The translations under genes were made by a program, and so were the position numbers. A DNA stretch of 64,000 nt from Hortaea werneckii (taxonomy: Eukaryota > Ascomycota > Dothideomycetes > Mycosphaerellales > Teratosphaeriaceae), in assembly GCA_037044905.1 (NCBI GenBank), contig JBAOKB010000023.1, positions 1-64,000 of the forward strand, in the 5' to 3' direction. The first letter of the stretch is position 1; the number at the start of each line of letters is the position of its first letter. The notes beneath the pieces are model-generated. The model made no database searches. It had not been told where the DNA came from and was given only the letters and a program-made list of their open reading frames with translations. Of this stretch, positions 10,316 through 21,779 are shown in pieces.

Positions 10316-11438
10316 ATGTCTCGCAGCTTAGGCAGCCCGTTTGCAACTCTGCAGGTGTGCGAGCGACAGGCTGCACAGAGATGCGCACCTCAACTACGAC
10401 CTCGCCGCCGTCACAATGACCTCCCAAACCGCTGCTACCAGCCCTCCCAATCCCGACCCTTCTCCTCCTCACAGCCATGGCGAGCCTCTCAGATGGGCAA
10501 AGCGATAGCGCCCTCGATGCGGAAGCAATCGCAGCCCTCACTAGCATCCTCGCGCCAGCAGCAGCTCCAGCAGGCCATGCGCTCCGGCAACATCCCAGAT
10601 GAGATGGGCTTGCTGCCACAAACATTTATCATGCCCAGGATGAAGAACAGACCGAGCTGGTTCTCCAACTTCAGCGACAGGAAGAAAATGGAGTGGACGC
10701 GGTTAAGGACCAGGATCACAGAGTTGGGAAGGTAGGATACCACTTGCGCAGCGTTCGCCGAAGGGGCACGGTGAGCATCCCAGGCTGACTCTGGCTGGTT
10801 CTTTTAGTTTGTTCGTCTTCCGATTCGTCGCAGTCCGGCCTCGACCGCGATTGCACTTACTCAGCATCCCGGGGGTGGCCCGCGATTTGCACAAGAGCAT
10901 GTACGAGCACTTTGCCGCCGGCAATCTGACGCCCATGGAGAACCAAATATGCGAAGGCATGCTCGGGTCTTTGCGCTCGCGCATCGCGCAGAGGAATCCG
11001 AACACCGGTCTGAAGTGGACGCTGCATAAGTACCAGAGCAGGCCGAAACTCGCCAGCTACAGGGCGGCGATTTTCCCCGAGCAGAAGGGCGAGAAGAACA
11101 CCGAGCGCAATGGTATCATTCAGGCGGTTGTGCGGATACACAGTCTGCAGTCCCTCCAGCACATCAAGCGAATGAGCACCAGGGATGCGAATCAGAAGCT
11201 TGTCGTGCGTGAGGTGCCTGTGGACTCACAGGGCAGGGAAATGGAGCCGCTCAAGGAAGGTGCCATTCCTGCCAACGCCAAAGACGCTGTGGAGTACGTC
11301 GTTATTCAGAAGATGATACGCAAGGGCAAGGAGGGCCGGTGGATGATTTGGGGTACTACGGAAGAGACCACCATGTCCAAAATCAAACAGGACCAAAATA
11401 AATCTCAGCAGGACTTGCTCGGCAAGAGCGCTGCTTGA
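10316..11438 (+). CDS. Mitochondrial mL45/Mba1-type protein (Tim44-like domain)
   Basis: Matches the Mba1/mL45 family, which binds the exit of the mitochondrial ribosome and helps deliver nascent chains to the inner membrane. Two exons, 10316-10731 and 10808-11438, with a 76-nt intron (gtagga...cttttag) that joins ITELG to SLFVFRF; 348 residues. The N-terminus up to about residue 60 is basic, Ser/Arg/Gln-rich and free of acidic runs, as expected of a matrix presequence. After it come MGLLPQTFIMPRMKNRPSW, the helical KSMYEHFAAGNLTPMENQICEG and a beta-rich half with WTLHKYQSRPKLASYR and GRWMIWGTTEETT, typical of the Tim44-like fold. The family call is confident; whether it is a stoichiometric ribosomal protein or a peripheral receptor cannot be told. 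Confidence 0.8.
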
Positions 11439-12028
11439 GAGGATAAGAGCCGTGTATATTATTAGGACTTCGCTTCCACTGTTGAATATTTGTAGCATAG
11501 CGAGGCGCTGACAAGGCGCGACCTGTACAGCGGAAAGCCACTCGCATCTCAACGTAATTACGATCCACGTACAAGTCAAAGGACTCTTGCGGAATCACGG
11601 TGGAATTGATAGGGAAAGAAAAAGGAGACGCTTGAAGGGTGACAGTAGATCATGCGCGACAGACAGCCGCTATCAATGCATATTCATCGCTATCGGTTGC
11701 TCGTCTCAAAATGACAGACTAGAGCCGAAATCTCACTCGTCGCCATTTGTCATGCCCAAAACAACTAGCAAAGCAAGCATAGAAAATGCTGAAAGACATT
11801 CGTGATGATGCTCGAAGAGAGAAAGGCCGTGGAATGCCGGGTATCTTAAGCGCCAACCTTGTCCGCTGAACTGTCGTGAAAGTCGTCAGCGCCGCGTGCT
11901 CAGTGTCTTGTGAGCGAACGCGAGCGCCAGGTGCAAGGTTCGAATGGACGGCGCGCTGAAAGAGCGCCGCGTGTCATTAACACCACCAGCCTTTGCGCGA
12001 CCACGAACAAGGCTCCAAGTGACGGCGC
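11439..12028. other. Convergent intergenic
   Basis: Lies between the 3' ends of the mL45-type gene and eIF1. Nothing coding is supported here. Confidence 0.4.
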
Positions 12029-12533
12029 TTAGAAACCGTGGACCTTGATGGTCTTGGCATCCAGCTCCAGGCCTTCCTTCTTGTCGACGAGGAACTCCTG
12101 CACATCCTTACGCTGGTCACCCTGCAGCTGAATCACCTCGCCCATCTCGGTGTCGTTGACAATGGTGCCATTGCAGGCGAATTTCTTCTTGATCACCTTG
12201 AGGATCTTCTTCTGGTCGAACTTCTTCGGCAGCCCTTGCACCGTGGTCAGGGTCTTGCGGCCATTGCGCTGCTGGATACGGATGTGGATATAATCCTGCG
12301 CTCCCTTTTTGGTATCGGGCTGATTGTCCTCCGCTTCGGCGAACGGGTCTGGGTTGTAGGGGTTAGTAGATGTTACGGCGGAAGACCAAGAGGAGTCTAC
12401 GAACCGAAAGACTTGAGATCTGGTGGAGAGTAACGTCAGCATACAGTCATTCCGTCGGCGCGTTATTTCTCGCTCCCTGTCGAAGCGTTGAGGCACTTCG
12501 AGGTGAGGGGTAGTACTCACTCTCAATGGACAT
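12029..12533 (-). CDS. SUI1: Translation initiation factor eIF1 (SUI1)
   Basis: Small factor on the 40S subunit that enforces AUG selection during scanning. Three exons: 12533-12521 (13 nt, MSIE plus one base), a 15-nt microexon 12419-12405 and 12348-12029; introns of 101 and 56 nt. Only this splicing yields the conserved N-terminus MSIENLKSFDPFAEAE, and the total of 115 residues fits the family. The main exon carries the near-invariant NYIHIRIQQRNGRKTLTTVQG-type core (here DYIHIRIQQRNGRKTLTTVQ), the KKFDQKKILKVIKKKFACNG helix and the GEVIQLQGDQRKDV strand, and ends in KVHGF. The microexon donor (gttcgt) is weak, so its inclusion may depend on exon definition. Confidence 0.96.
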
Positions 12534-13620
12534 GGGACTACTGCTTTCGTGACTCGAGGTCTGGTTTTGAAGAAGTAGTGTGGTGGTGCTTTTGCTTGCT
12601 TGCGGGATAGGCGTTCGGGGAGTTTGGAGGGCGGTGAGTTGAGAGTTTTGCTGTATTCTGTAAGATGATGTTGTCGAGAAGGCTGAGCAATTCGAACGAA
12701 GGTGGCGCCCGCTTTGACGGCGGGATGCCCCGCAACCTCCGCACGGACCTTCTACAGGGCTGTGTTTGGGGTGGGCTTGGCGATCACATGTCCCGTCGTC
12801 ATGTGGATACACACAGTAACTGAGGTAAGGTAATGGACAGTGGGACATCTCAAATGACCTTACCCCCTTACTGAGTCCAGGGACACCTGAGCAAGGAGCC
12901 AAGGAGAACATGCCCTTCTGTGATTGCGAGCATTGCAGGTAGATGACGCACCCATAGCTCTCACACGTTGCGTCTTGGTAGAAGATGTCCACGACCATTA
13001 GGCAGATGGAGCGTGATTGCGGACTTGAGCGGTGGTGAGGGATTTTGTGGTCGACATAATCGATCTTTTGCGCGGGCGATTAATGTCGCAGTGGATCTCA
13101 CGATATGTAGAATGGCCACTGGAGCATGTTGAGCCGCTGGCAAGTGTCTCGGAGCTCAGCCTTCAGTCCCTGTCGATGAGCGTGGTAGCGTGCAGGAGCA
13201 ACAACAGCAAGCCATTTGCTTGCTAGTCGCAAAGTGCTTCGATAGGATGTCTCAGGCGCGTCTCTTGAAGCTTGGACGTGCTGTAGTCAGTTGCGAACAT
13301 TTGCTGCGCATCTATAGTATTCAGGCTTGACCACCAGGGTACGTTGTACCCGATGGCTTTCCCACTATAAGAGACCCGACTTGAAACTTCTTGTTTGGCC
13401 TTAAAGTACTTGACATGCCATGAGCGTATTGATAGCAACCTACATGGGCGGCATGGGAATGTATTTCGAAAGTCGAAAAATTAAGGCTTGGAATACGGAG
13501 TTCTTCAGCATTACAGACTTCTGCATGTTCTGCGTAGGAATCGTACTGTGAATTATCTGCTCGTATGTCTGAACACGTACTGTACAAATTCTGCATATGA
13601 TGATCGTACGTGTCTGGGTA
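12534..13620. other. Intergenic upstream of eIF1
   Basis: About 1.1 kb holding the eIF1 promoter and leader and the 3' flank of Asterix. A long minus-strand frame at 12447-12998 overlaps the eIF1 start and is low complexity; I do not regard it as a gene. Confidence 0.4.
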
Positions 13621-14153
13621 TCACGTTGGTACAGGGGGTGGAGCTTGCGTGCCGGTACTGGCGCCTGCCTTGGCCGACTGCGGCGGAAGGAAAAGCGGCA
13701 TGTATGCGACGCCCAAGGACAGCAGAGCCATGCCCACAGAGAAGTACCCCGGGGTCGAAGCATTTGCCTTCTGATCAGGCGTTTCCGATAACCAGCCTTG
13801 GATGGAGAACATGACAGCCGTCCACCCGATCAACCTGTGCATTCGTCAATACAGCCCCAGTGGGGTTCCATTGCGTTGAATCTGTACTCACTTGTTCCTG
13901 GTAAACATCTAAGATCCGTTAGTGTTAGATCACCTTGATAAGACAGTACAGAACTTACGGCGGCCATGGGCAGCGTGCTTGCCATCGTGCTCTGCATATC
14001 ATTGCTTTCCTTGTCCTTCTCAGGCTCCGCGTACGGAACGACTGCAGGGCGGTGTCAGCCACAAGAGGTGGATCTGTCATTGAGAATCAGGGGCGGTGGC
14101 TGCTTACTGAGGTCGTCCCGCCGCATATCCTTGAGCTGGCCTTTGCTCGCCAT
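13621..14153 (-). CDS. Protein Asterix (PAT complex, WDR83OS family)
   Basis: Small ER membrane protein; the mammalian orthologue forms the PAT complex with CCDC47 and chaperones polytopic membrane proteins at the translocon. Four exons: 14153-14108, 14041-13959, 13908-13892 (17 nt) and 13834-13621; introns of 66, 50 and 57 nt. They assemble into a 119-residue frame: MASKGQLKDMRRDDL, then IVPYAEPEKDKESNDMQST, TLPMAAMFTRNKLIGW, and a hydrophobic hairpin (TAVMFSIQGWLSE..PGYFSVGMALLSLGVAYMPLF) with Pro-rich tail PPPVPT. The short conserved Asp/Pro N-terminal segment followed by MFTRNK and two helices is the family signature. Exon junctions are all phase-consistent, so the model is secure although the third exon is tiny. 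Confidence 0.9.
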
Positions 14154-14948
14154 GTCAAACGGTACTGGACGCAGGTCCCGGGCGGTAGAATTGACGTATT
14201 AAGAGCTCTTCTCCTGCAAATGGTACCTGAGGACAAGATTCGTCTGCCCACGTGTAATGGCAACGCTAATCAGCAGGCGAGGGAGGTGAGGTCTGGTCTC
14301 TTGGCCTAGGGAACTCTAAAGCGTCCGAGGCGCTCCATCCGCGAAATTTCGGGACATCTTTCCCATAACTTCCGGGAGGGAATGATGAATATCCCGCATG
14401 TCTCGTTCATAATAAGCCGCCGCTCCTACTAGCAACGGCTGTGGCAAGCTGAGGGCGACAAGAAGTGAATGATTGTTGCTGCATAATAGGACATGTGCAG
14501 TAGTACCTTATAATATGTACATCTTACCGAGAATGGAGAGCGCAAAGCATGAAACAGCATTCCCGTCCCTGATTGATGATTGAACGCTTGGGCTTGGCTT
14601 ATCGCTTTCGATACGGCGTGCAGAATGGGGTAACGGTCTACCGGAGCATATCTTCCGCCTATTTAGGCTCGGTCATACACGTTGTTTCGTCGGATATAGA
14701 TGCCGCCGGCAGGACCAAGTGCAACCTTGGACACCCTGAACCAAGGTATCTGACTGTGCCACCGCCTCAGGACTCGACTGATCTGCCTCGTCTCCTTGTT
14801 CGCTGCGTCTGCGTTGCCTCATGATCACCCGTGAAACCTTTGCTTGCTACCTACAAAATGACCCCAGTCGTGTCGAATACCGGGCAATAGGCCAAAGTGG
14901 AGCTGCGAAGATGCGCTGGCCAAAGGTCTACGAACCTCTTGCTGTGCG
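14154..14948. promoter_or_regulatory. Divergent upstream region of Asterix and MED12
   Basis: About 800 bp without a supported gene. It must contain both promoters. No TATA or other element stands out enough to name. Confidence 0.4.
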
Positions 14949-17900
14949 ATGGACAATCAAATTCCACTGAGTGTACCCCGAAGACCACTGCCTCCCCAGC
15001 GAGCCGTCAGCAGTGGGGCGCTGTCGCAACTGGAACCGCCTTCAAGACCAGGGTTTCCCTCACGACTTAGCGATGTCAGGTCGGTGTCGCAGCCGTCGAA
15101 GCTAGTGGACCTCACAACGGAACGAGACCCAGAGCGCGGCAACGATGGACCGGCTGTACTTGGCATTCAAGAGAGGGAGACTGGCATACCTTTGGGACAA
15201 GGCCAAGAAGGGCAGGAGGGAGATGGAGAGCGCCCCGCAAAGAGAATGAGGCTAGGAAGAGACGTCATTCACTCGGACAAGATCAATAACGAAGATAGAT
15301 TAAAGGCAGATATCCGCCATGAAGGGGAGACATTGCCATGTCTTCCCACTTCTGGTGCTCCAAAGACCCAAACGAAGCTCCGGAGAAGAGGGCAGCGTGG
15401 AGGAGAAAGCTCTGCTCGTGCGTCTAATGGGCTTGAACCTCCACCCATAGCTACCCGTCTACCGCCACCAAAGACTGCAGCAGATTTCGCTCCTTGGACA
15501 GGGAATCATCCGGAGGACCAATTGAACGAAGCTATCATCAAGAGTGGCTACAGCGACAAAGGTGCTGGAACGGGCCAGAGCGAGTCAAACTCCGCGAAAC
15601 CAGCAATATGGCAGAACTTGAGCTCGAAAAACAACATGGGTCTGCAGACGCTTTCGTATCTGTTTACCCAGGTAATGGAGAAGCGTCAAGCCCTGGGCAA
15701 ATGTACCGCGCCTTCCACCTTCAAGCCACCTCCACGCGTCACCGTCACCGACACCAAGCGAGAAGCCTGGCTGAGAGACCTTGCTAACCCGGACATTCCG
15801 CTAAGGAAGCAAAGCCGAACGATTCCTCATGGTATCCGAGGCAAGCTGCTCATGGAGCAGTGTCTCAGTAAGGACATTCCAATGCAGCGTGCGGTCTGGC
15901 TAGCCAAGTGCGTGGGTGCGAATGAGCTTCGGGCTTTCAAACGGAGAGGTGTCAGCGGTGCAGCAGCGGCGACTGGTGAGATGAAGTGGATTCGCGAATG
16001 GACTGCGCATGTGGAGCAGTTCTTGGACGGAGTTGTCTCTATGTGTGGTCAGCAAGATTGGCAGACCAAGATGAATTACGCAGTGAAGCTCTCAGCCACC
16101 TTTTACTCAGAAAAATTACTGGACACTGAACACTTCCTGGAATGGGTGGCATCTTCTTTCATCGAAGCGAGCATAGACGCTCTGCCGGTCTGGATCATTA
16201 TGGCACAGATATTCTGGAAAGACGTTACTCGTCTCTGTAAGAGAGGGAGGAGGCTAGCTAGGAGCATTCTCGAACGTTTGTCCCACCTCTCTCACCTGTC
16301 CTCAGACGCCAGTCGCACATTGAAGGTGCGACTTCGGAAACTCCTTGCAGTGCTTGCCACTGCCAGCAAGAGGTGCTTGATCATGCCACGGACCTGGGTG
16401 GCATATGGCCAGCTGCTCAAATCGTCCTTGGAGCTCGAACAGACACCTGGAGGAATTATTGAAAGCATCGTCAAGCGCAACGAAAGGTTGGCTCGACCAC
16501 TGGCTATACCAGCAAATAACGCGGCCAGTCCGCTTCTCGACCTGTACAGCGCGCTGGATGCGACAAGTCTAGAAGTCGATGTCTCTGCTCTAGCTAGTAT
16601 GTGCAAGTCAAAGATCCCCGAAACGCCCGTTCTGGTGTCTGCACTATTCGATTGGGCCACATCGCCCTATCGCCATGGCAGCAAGCGCAGATATCTGGCG
16701 GCTGGGATCATCAACACCCTTGACAGTAGTGGCGACGATGATACTACTAGTCTGGCTCTAAGGTACTTGGAAGCGAACAAAAGTGGGACTATTGACCGGA
16801 TCAACGACTGCTATCTTCTCATCGCAGAACTTGTTCGGCTCGGCAGTTTTGCAGTCGGGCGATACATGCAATGGCTTAGCTCGAGTGGTGCTCTGTATGC
16901 CGGAGATCAAGCGAAGACTATTACGGGTCTGCTGTTCTGTCTACCAACTGACAGTCTGCCTGCACATCTGGTCGGCTTGCGCGTCGCTCTTCTTGATAGG
17001 ATCGAAGTTCAGCGTGAGGTTGAAGCCAAAGGGACAGAATTGGTGGACCTGTTCGAGAATGCGCTTGAGACCAGCGCCTCGTACAGTGATCTGGAGCATG
17101 CCATCCCGATAAGTATACTCTCTGCTAGACTGCGGGTAGTTCAGCATGTGCGAGCAAGTATGGATCGGGTCGCTGGCGGTGAAAGCGAGGTGTCCGTCGA
17201 TACATTCTGTCTCTTGCGAACTGCACTGGAAGCTGCACCTGACGTTGCAGCCCTTTCAAAGCTTGCCGACATCTCACTCGCCACCGACTCGCCGGCTTTG
17301 CTCGCCACAATCGCCGACACAGTCGTTATGCACATGGATGCACTCGCGGCTCTGGGCGAGCTACAGCATTTAGTCAACGAGCTCATTGAGCGTTACGCAG
17401 CGTTACGAACTCAGCAACCTTTGGATAGGACGTTGATCATGGCTCTTACGAGACTAGTCAGACCTCTCTCACACAGACAAGGCCTTGAGGAATTGCTGCT
17501 CAATGATCTGGCGATATGTGAGCAGCAAAGCTCTATGCAGGTCTGCTCGCCTGCTTCCGACAGCATCATCGGCATGCACGCTTCAGCCCTCGATACAGAC
17601 TCAGACATCGACGCTGTGTTCGCCAGTGGTAATAGCATGGACGACAATCTTTTACACAGAGTGTTTGATCGAGTGCTGCAGAAGGCTCAGAAACCGCAGC
17701 ACGAGTTCTCCGGATCTACAAGCAAAATTCATGAATGGCTCAGCCAACTCAGACTCGTAGGTGGAAGCAGCTTCGATCAGCTTGTGAACAACTACATTAC
17801 TTCGACTTTCAAAGACGGCATTGAAGAGTCCGCGCATGCAGCGGCAGCTCTCACGGCCTTAGTCGCTTCAGGCTGCTTGTCGCTGCAAAGTATTGCCGAG

Positions 17901-19337
17901 TCAGGTCACACGAGTAATTCGACAAAAGCGGCATGCCTTGCTCTGGACATCATACTCCGCGTAAGGCCAATGTCTCTGAGTCTTCATACGGCAGAGAAAT
18001 ACAGATTCTGTGTCGAGGCAGAGCAGTACCTTCACACCGCGGCTCATTCTCTGATAGAGCTTCTGTGCAAAGCTTGTCACGATTCTAACTTCGCCGCCGA
18101 AGACAGCCGCATTCTCGATGTCCTTGTGACGTACTCAGTCAAGCACAAAGAATTAGCGCGGTCTATCTCTAAGCATGCCGAGCAGACTGCGACGGGCCTT
18201 TCGAATTTTGGGCGCATGACACAGGCGCTGCTATTGCGAGGCTCGCCCCAGCTGAGTCGAGACAGCATCAACATGCAAACCGTTATCAGTCTGGCAAACC
18301 CCTTGTCTGTTCAATTTGTCGTTGGAACTCTGGAATACTTGGCCAAGAAAGGAGACGCAGAGGGAAGTGATGCAGAGGCTGCTGTAAAAGACAACCTGAT
18401 TGAGGCGATCGAAGACGGCAGTGAAGTCTGGTCCCTCCTTTTGGACGCTGTCAGCAAGCCCGTCCAGCGTGCGCTTCACAACTGGGCACGGGAGCAGCTG
18501 TTGCTTGTCGCCTCGTCAGGCGTGGAGAGCTCTGAACCTGAAGCTTTCGATGCACAGACCCGAAGAATAGTTGGTCGCTATCTGGACGTCCTTTCTGCGA
18601 CCAAGTGCTCCACCGCCGGGATCGACAACGCCGCAACATGGAGCATACTTGCTGAAAAGCTGAGCCAGGTTGACACGCGCCTCAGATCCATCGACATCCT
18701 TGCCTCTAGCCAGCGACTTGTTAGACAAGCGCTCTGCGAGACCCTAGAGATAATCTTGAGCATCATAGTCCTGGGCGTCGAAACATCAGAAGAGGACGCC
18801 GAGGTCGAGAAACAAGCTAGAGCTAGCTTGCTCCAGTCATTGTGCTCCTTGGGCACACAATCCTTGGCCTATACGTCCCCCTCTTCAGCGGAATATGCTA
18901 TGGACGTGGCAGCCTTGATAACGGACAATCTGGCCATGGATGTATTGCAGAATGTAGCTCATTCAATGAGCACTGAGAGAGGATTGAATGCACACAGTGA
19001 GAGTATCGTAGGAAATGGTTCGGCATCGGCAGAGACCTGGCTGGCACTTGCATTCTCGCCATCGTCAGGGACTCAACAGCAACGAGCGCTGGCAAAGCAC
19101 GCGAATCATCAGGGCGGTGCCGCAGGGGCTCGTCCCGGTGGACTGAACCATGCCACGGGGAGCTCGCATCAACAGCGGGCTTGGTCTCTACCATTTGGTG
19201 CGACACGACAGCCGGTAGAAATGAAGACTACCCCTTATGTCATCCGTCGCTGGGAAATCATGCCGGACTCAGCACCGGTCATGGGTGAAAACGACACAAG
19301 CCTGAGTCTGGGACTGTTCGGGGCTCGAAAAGCATAG
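14949..19337 (+). CDS. MED12: Mediator subunit 12 (SRB8)
   Basis: Component of the dissociable CDK8 kinase module of Mediator in the nucleus; it activates CDK8-cyclin C and links the module to core Mediator. One intronless frame of 1462 residues, normal for filamentous fungi. The first ~170 residues are disordered and Pro/Arg/Glu-rich with a KRMRLGRD basic patch. The family-defining Med12 domain begins near residue 178 with DFAPWTGNHPEDQLNEAIIKSG and continues to AIWQNLSSKNNMGLQTLSYLFTQVM and the RGKLLMEQCLSKDIPMQRAVW block, which contacts CDK8. The remaining ~1100 residues are helical and poorly conserved; the last ~60 are again low complexity. The Met at 14949 is the first in frame. Confidence 0.93.
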   Translation: MDNQIPLSVPRRPLPPQRAVSSGALSQLEPPSRPGFPSRLSDVRSVSQPSKLVDLTTERDPERGNDGPAVLGIQERETGIPLGQGQEGQEGDGERPAKRMRLGRDVIHSDKINNEDRLKADIRHEGETLPCLPTSGAPKTQTKLRRRGQRGGESSARASNGLEPPPIATRLPPPKTAADFAPWTGNHPEDQLNEAIIKSGYSDKGAGTGQSESNSAKPAIWQNLSSKNNMGLQTLSYLFTQVMEKRQALGKCTAPSTFKPPPRVTVTDTKREAWLRDLANPDIPLRKQSRTIPHGIRGKLLMEQCLSKDIPMQRAVWLAKCVGANELRAFKRRGVSGAAAATGEMKWIREWTAHVEQFLDGVVSMCGQQDWQTKMNYAVKLSATFYSEKLLDTEHFLEWVASSFIEASIDALPVWIIMAQIFWKDVTRLCKRGRRLARSILERLSHLSHLSSDASRTLKVRLRKLLAVLATASKRCLIMPRTWVAYGQLLKSSLELEQTPGGIIESIVKRNERLARPLAIPANNAASPLLDLYSALDATSLEVDVSALASMCKSKIPETPVLVSALFDWATSPYRHGSKRRYLAAGIINTLDSSGDDDTTSLALRYLEANKSGTIDRINDCYLLIAELVRLGSFAVGRYMQWLSSSGALYAGDQAKTITGLLFCLPTDSLPAHLVGLRVALLDRIEVQREVEAKGTELVDLFENALETSASYSDLEHAIPISILSARLRVVQHVRASMDRVAGGESEVSVDTFCLLRTALEAAPDVAALSKLADISLATDSPALLATIADTVVMHMDALAALGELQHLVNELIERYAALRTQQPLDRTLIMALTRLVRPLSHRQGLEELLLNDLAICEQQSSMQVCSPASDSIIGMHASALDTDSDIDAVFASGNSMDDNLLHRVFDRVLQKAQKPQHEFSGSTSKIHEWLSQLRLVGGSSFDQLVNNYITSTFKDGIEESAHAAAALTALVASGCLSLQSIAESGHTSNSTKAACLALDIILRVRPMSLSLHTAEKYRFCVEAEQYLHTAAHSLIELLCKACHDSNFAAEDSRILDVLVTYSVKHKELARSISKHAEQTATGLSNFGRMTQALLLRGSPQLSRDSINMQTVISLANPLSVQFVVGTLEYLAKKGDAEGSDAEAAVKDNLIEAIEDGSEVWSLLLDAVSKPVQRALHNWAREQLLLVASSGVESSEPEAFDAQTRRIVGRYLDVLSATKCSTAGIDNAATWSILAEKLSQVDTRLRSIDILASSQRLVRQALCETLEIILSIIVLGVETSEEDAEVEKQARASLLQSLCSLGTQSLAYTSPSSAEYAMDVAALITDNLAMDVLQNVAHSMSTERGLNAHSESIVGNGSASAETWLALAFSPSSGTQQQRALAKHANHQGGAAGARPGGLNHATGSSHQQRAWSLPFGATRQPVEMKTTPYVIRRWEIMPDSAPVMGENDTSLSLGLFGARKA

Positions 19338-19625
19338 GCGTAACCGATTGCAGGTGCGGGAGTCAGTCGATTTTTTCGATTATTTTTTGTAGGGATCTCT
19401 GCTTGTCAGTGTATCACCATTGCTGCGTTCGAGCGATGTACGGCGTTGTTCAGTGTCGCTGGGATAGCTGTATGGATTCAGGGTAGACCTAGATGGGAAT
19501 GGAATGGGAAACGTCACTTTATGATACGATAAGTCTTTTTAAACATTACTTCTTTTCCTATCAATTTCATGGCAGTGGCTTGCGCCGAGCTAACGACACC
19601 TGTGGGAACTTGTAAAGGCGATTTA

Positions 19626-21779
19626 TCAGCTCGATTCATTTTCTCGGAGAATGTCGGCCGCAATCTTCTCGGCAAGCGCGTCTGTTCATAGGTCAGCATA
19701 GGAGCAGCAACCCCACAGGCATACGATACAGCTTACAAACTGTCGACTGTGGATGGCCAGGCGGTAACAACGGGAAGGCACTGGCATCTACGACTCTAAG
19801 GCCGTGGACACCCATAACACGGGCTGTTCGAAGGGTCAGTCAATTATCCACCAAGTTTCTCCCCAAAGGTACTCACCATGGGAGTCTAAAACGGCCATCG
19901 AATCATCGGGCTTTCCCATCCGACAGGTCCCAGCAGCATGGTGGATGGTGTCCGAGCTGGCTCGCAACATGGACAGGATCTCTTCGTCACTCGATACATT
20001 CTGTCCAGGATACGCCTCACTGCCGACCAGGACCGGCTGCACGCCTGGAGCCGCGAAAAGAGCGCGGGCTCGCTTGAAGCCGGCGATGGCGACTTCTTGG
20101 TCACGAGTGTCGGTCAACCAATTCGGGTTAACCAAGGGGTGAACTGCGGTGTCGTTCGAGGAGATGGAGACGTTTCCACGGGAGAACGGTGCCACAAGCG
20201 CCACGCACATGGCTGTGTAGTTCTTCATGTCTGGGGCGCCGCCGAGGAAGTCGTTAAGGGTACCAGTGTAGGCGTCTAGAGACAAGAGCTCGATATCGGG
20301 CCAGTCGGAGCCAAAGGTGTCGTCAAGGTCCATTCTGGTAGCGTCACTGATGGTGCCGTTCGGCAATTTCTCAAAGGCGATCAGATCTCCACCAACGTTG
20401 GTCAAGATGCCGGTGTGGTTCGTGATGTATTCGTTGGCTGCCTGCGCTGCGTACTCTGGGTTGGCGAGCCAGCTGTGAGTGACTGTGTTGACTTCGTATG
20501 CAGGTCCGAAGAAAAGATGATCCCATAGGTTCTGGCCAACCCCAGGTCTGTCCGCAATAACATCGATGCTGTTCTCTCGCAAAGTCTCAGCTGGTCCAAT
20601 GCCGGAGACCATAAGAAGTTGCGGAGAGCGGAAGGTTCCTGCGGAGACGATGACTTCCTTTGTTGCGTTGAGTGTGTACGTGACGGAGCCACTGCCATAT
20701 GCTGCGGCTTCGATCTCAACCGCATTTGCCACCCCGTCACTGGTGAAGTGGATCTTCTTCGCTAAGGTGTTTTGATATACCAGCAGGTTGTACGTCTTCC
20801 GTATGGCCTCTCTCAGGAACGAGCGCTCTGAGGTACTTCGGATCTGTAGATAAGGATCGATAGTGTTGGTAATCCAAGCCCAGCCCAGGAGGTTACCATC
20901 CATCATACACGCCGGCAGCTCACTCAAGCCTATGGCATCTAATCCAAGAGCGAGCCATGACGCCGACGGGCTGGCAAACTCGGGGAAGGAGACTTGAAGC
21001 GGACCTCCAGAACTGCTGAAGTATGATTCGTCGTATTTTGGAGTAGCGTTTGTAGGTCTCGTGCCATTTGCAAGCGGCGTGAAGTCGACGCTTCTTTTGA
21101 AGTACTCCAGGAAGTTCTCGAACGCGTACGAGTCGTCCCCGACTTCATCGGCCCATTTCGAATAGGAGCCGGCAGAGCCTCTTTGGTACCAAAGGAAGTT
21201 CCTCGTTGAGCCTGTAAAGACACATCATATTAGCACGATATTAGGGCTTGTAAGGCGTGCGACCACACGTACCGCCGCCAAGAGTTCGACCTTGAGGATA
21301 CAGGACAGGGTCGCCCAGCAGGCCTTCTTGAGGAGTCGTGTGTTGGTTCCAGTCAATCAATGGGTTTCTCAGAGCAGGGTCCTTGCCCAGGTAATACGAG
21401 GCTTGGGCAGGTATCTCGGTGAGGTTGGCATTGTTGATCTCGTAAAAGCTACCAGCTTCGATGACCGCGACAGAGTGATGCTCAGCTAAGCGGCGGGCGA
21501 TCGTCAATCCCGCAGTGCCTGCCAGTCGTGCATTAGCTATGCATTTGAGCCCTCTGGCTGGATCTTGCAGAAGGACACCCTACCGCCGCCAACTACGATG
21601 TAGTCAAAGGTTTGGGGCACATCCACCGTCCCAAAGTGAGATCCAAGCAGGCCGAGAGCTTCGAGCCTCTCATGGAAGGCTGATGAGCCGTTGCTCGCGA
21701 ATCGGGGTTCATATTGAGCGTTGACTGCTGCTGCAAACAGCGATGTGAGCACCGCACGTCTCCCGAAATCACACAACAT
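19626..21779 (-). CDS. Secreted GMC oxidoreductase
   Basis: FAD-dependent glucose-methanol-choline oxidoreductase with a signal peptide (RRAVLTSLFAAAVNAQ), so probably secreted. Five exons: 21779-21584, 21518-21273, 21211-19877, 19823-19737, 19681-19626, with introns of 65, 61, 53 and 55 nt, giving 639 residues. The first splice completes the Rossmann FAD motif VVGGGTAGLTIARRL and the second completes the GMC signature GRTLGGGSTRNFLWYQRG. Later motifs are GTFRSPQLLMVSGIGP (second signature), IHHAAGTCRMG and a C-terminus VDASAFPLLPPGHPQSTVYA holding the presumed active-site His. The terminal PPGHPQSTVYALAEKIA form is the one seen in fungal glucose-dehydrogenase and versicolorin-B-synthase-like members. 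Many NxT/NxS sites are consistent with secretion. Substrate unknown. Confidence 0.9.

Noticed and set aside
12447..12998. 183-codon minus-strand frame overlapping the eIF1 start
   Set aside because: Includes the eIF1 first exon and intron in another frame; low complexity and no motif.
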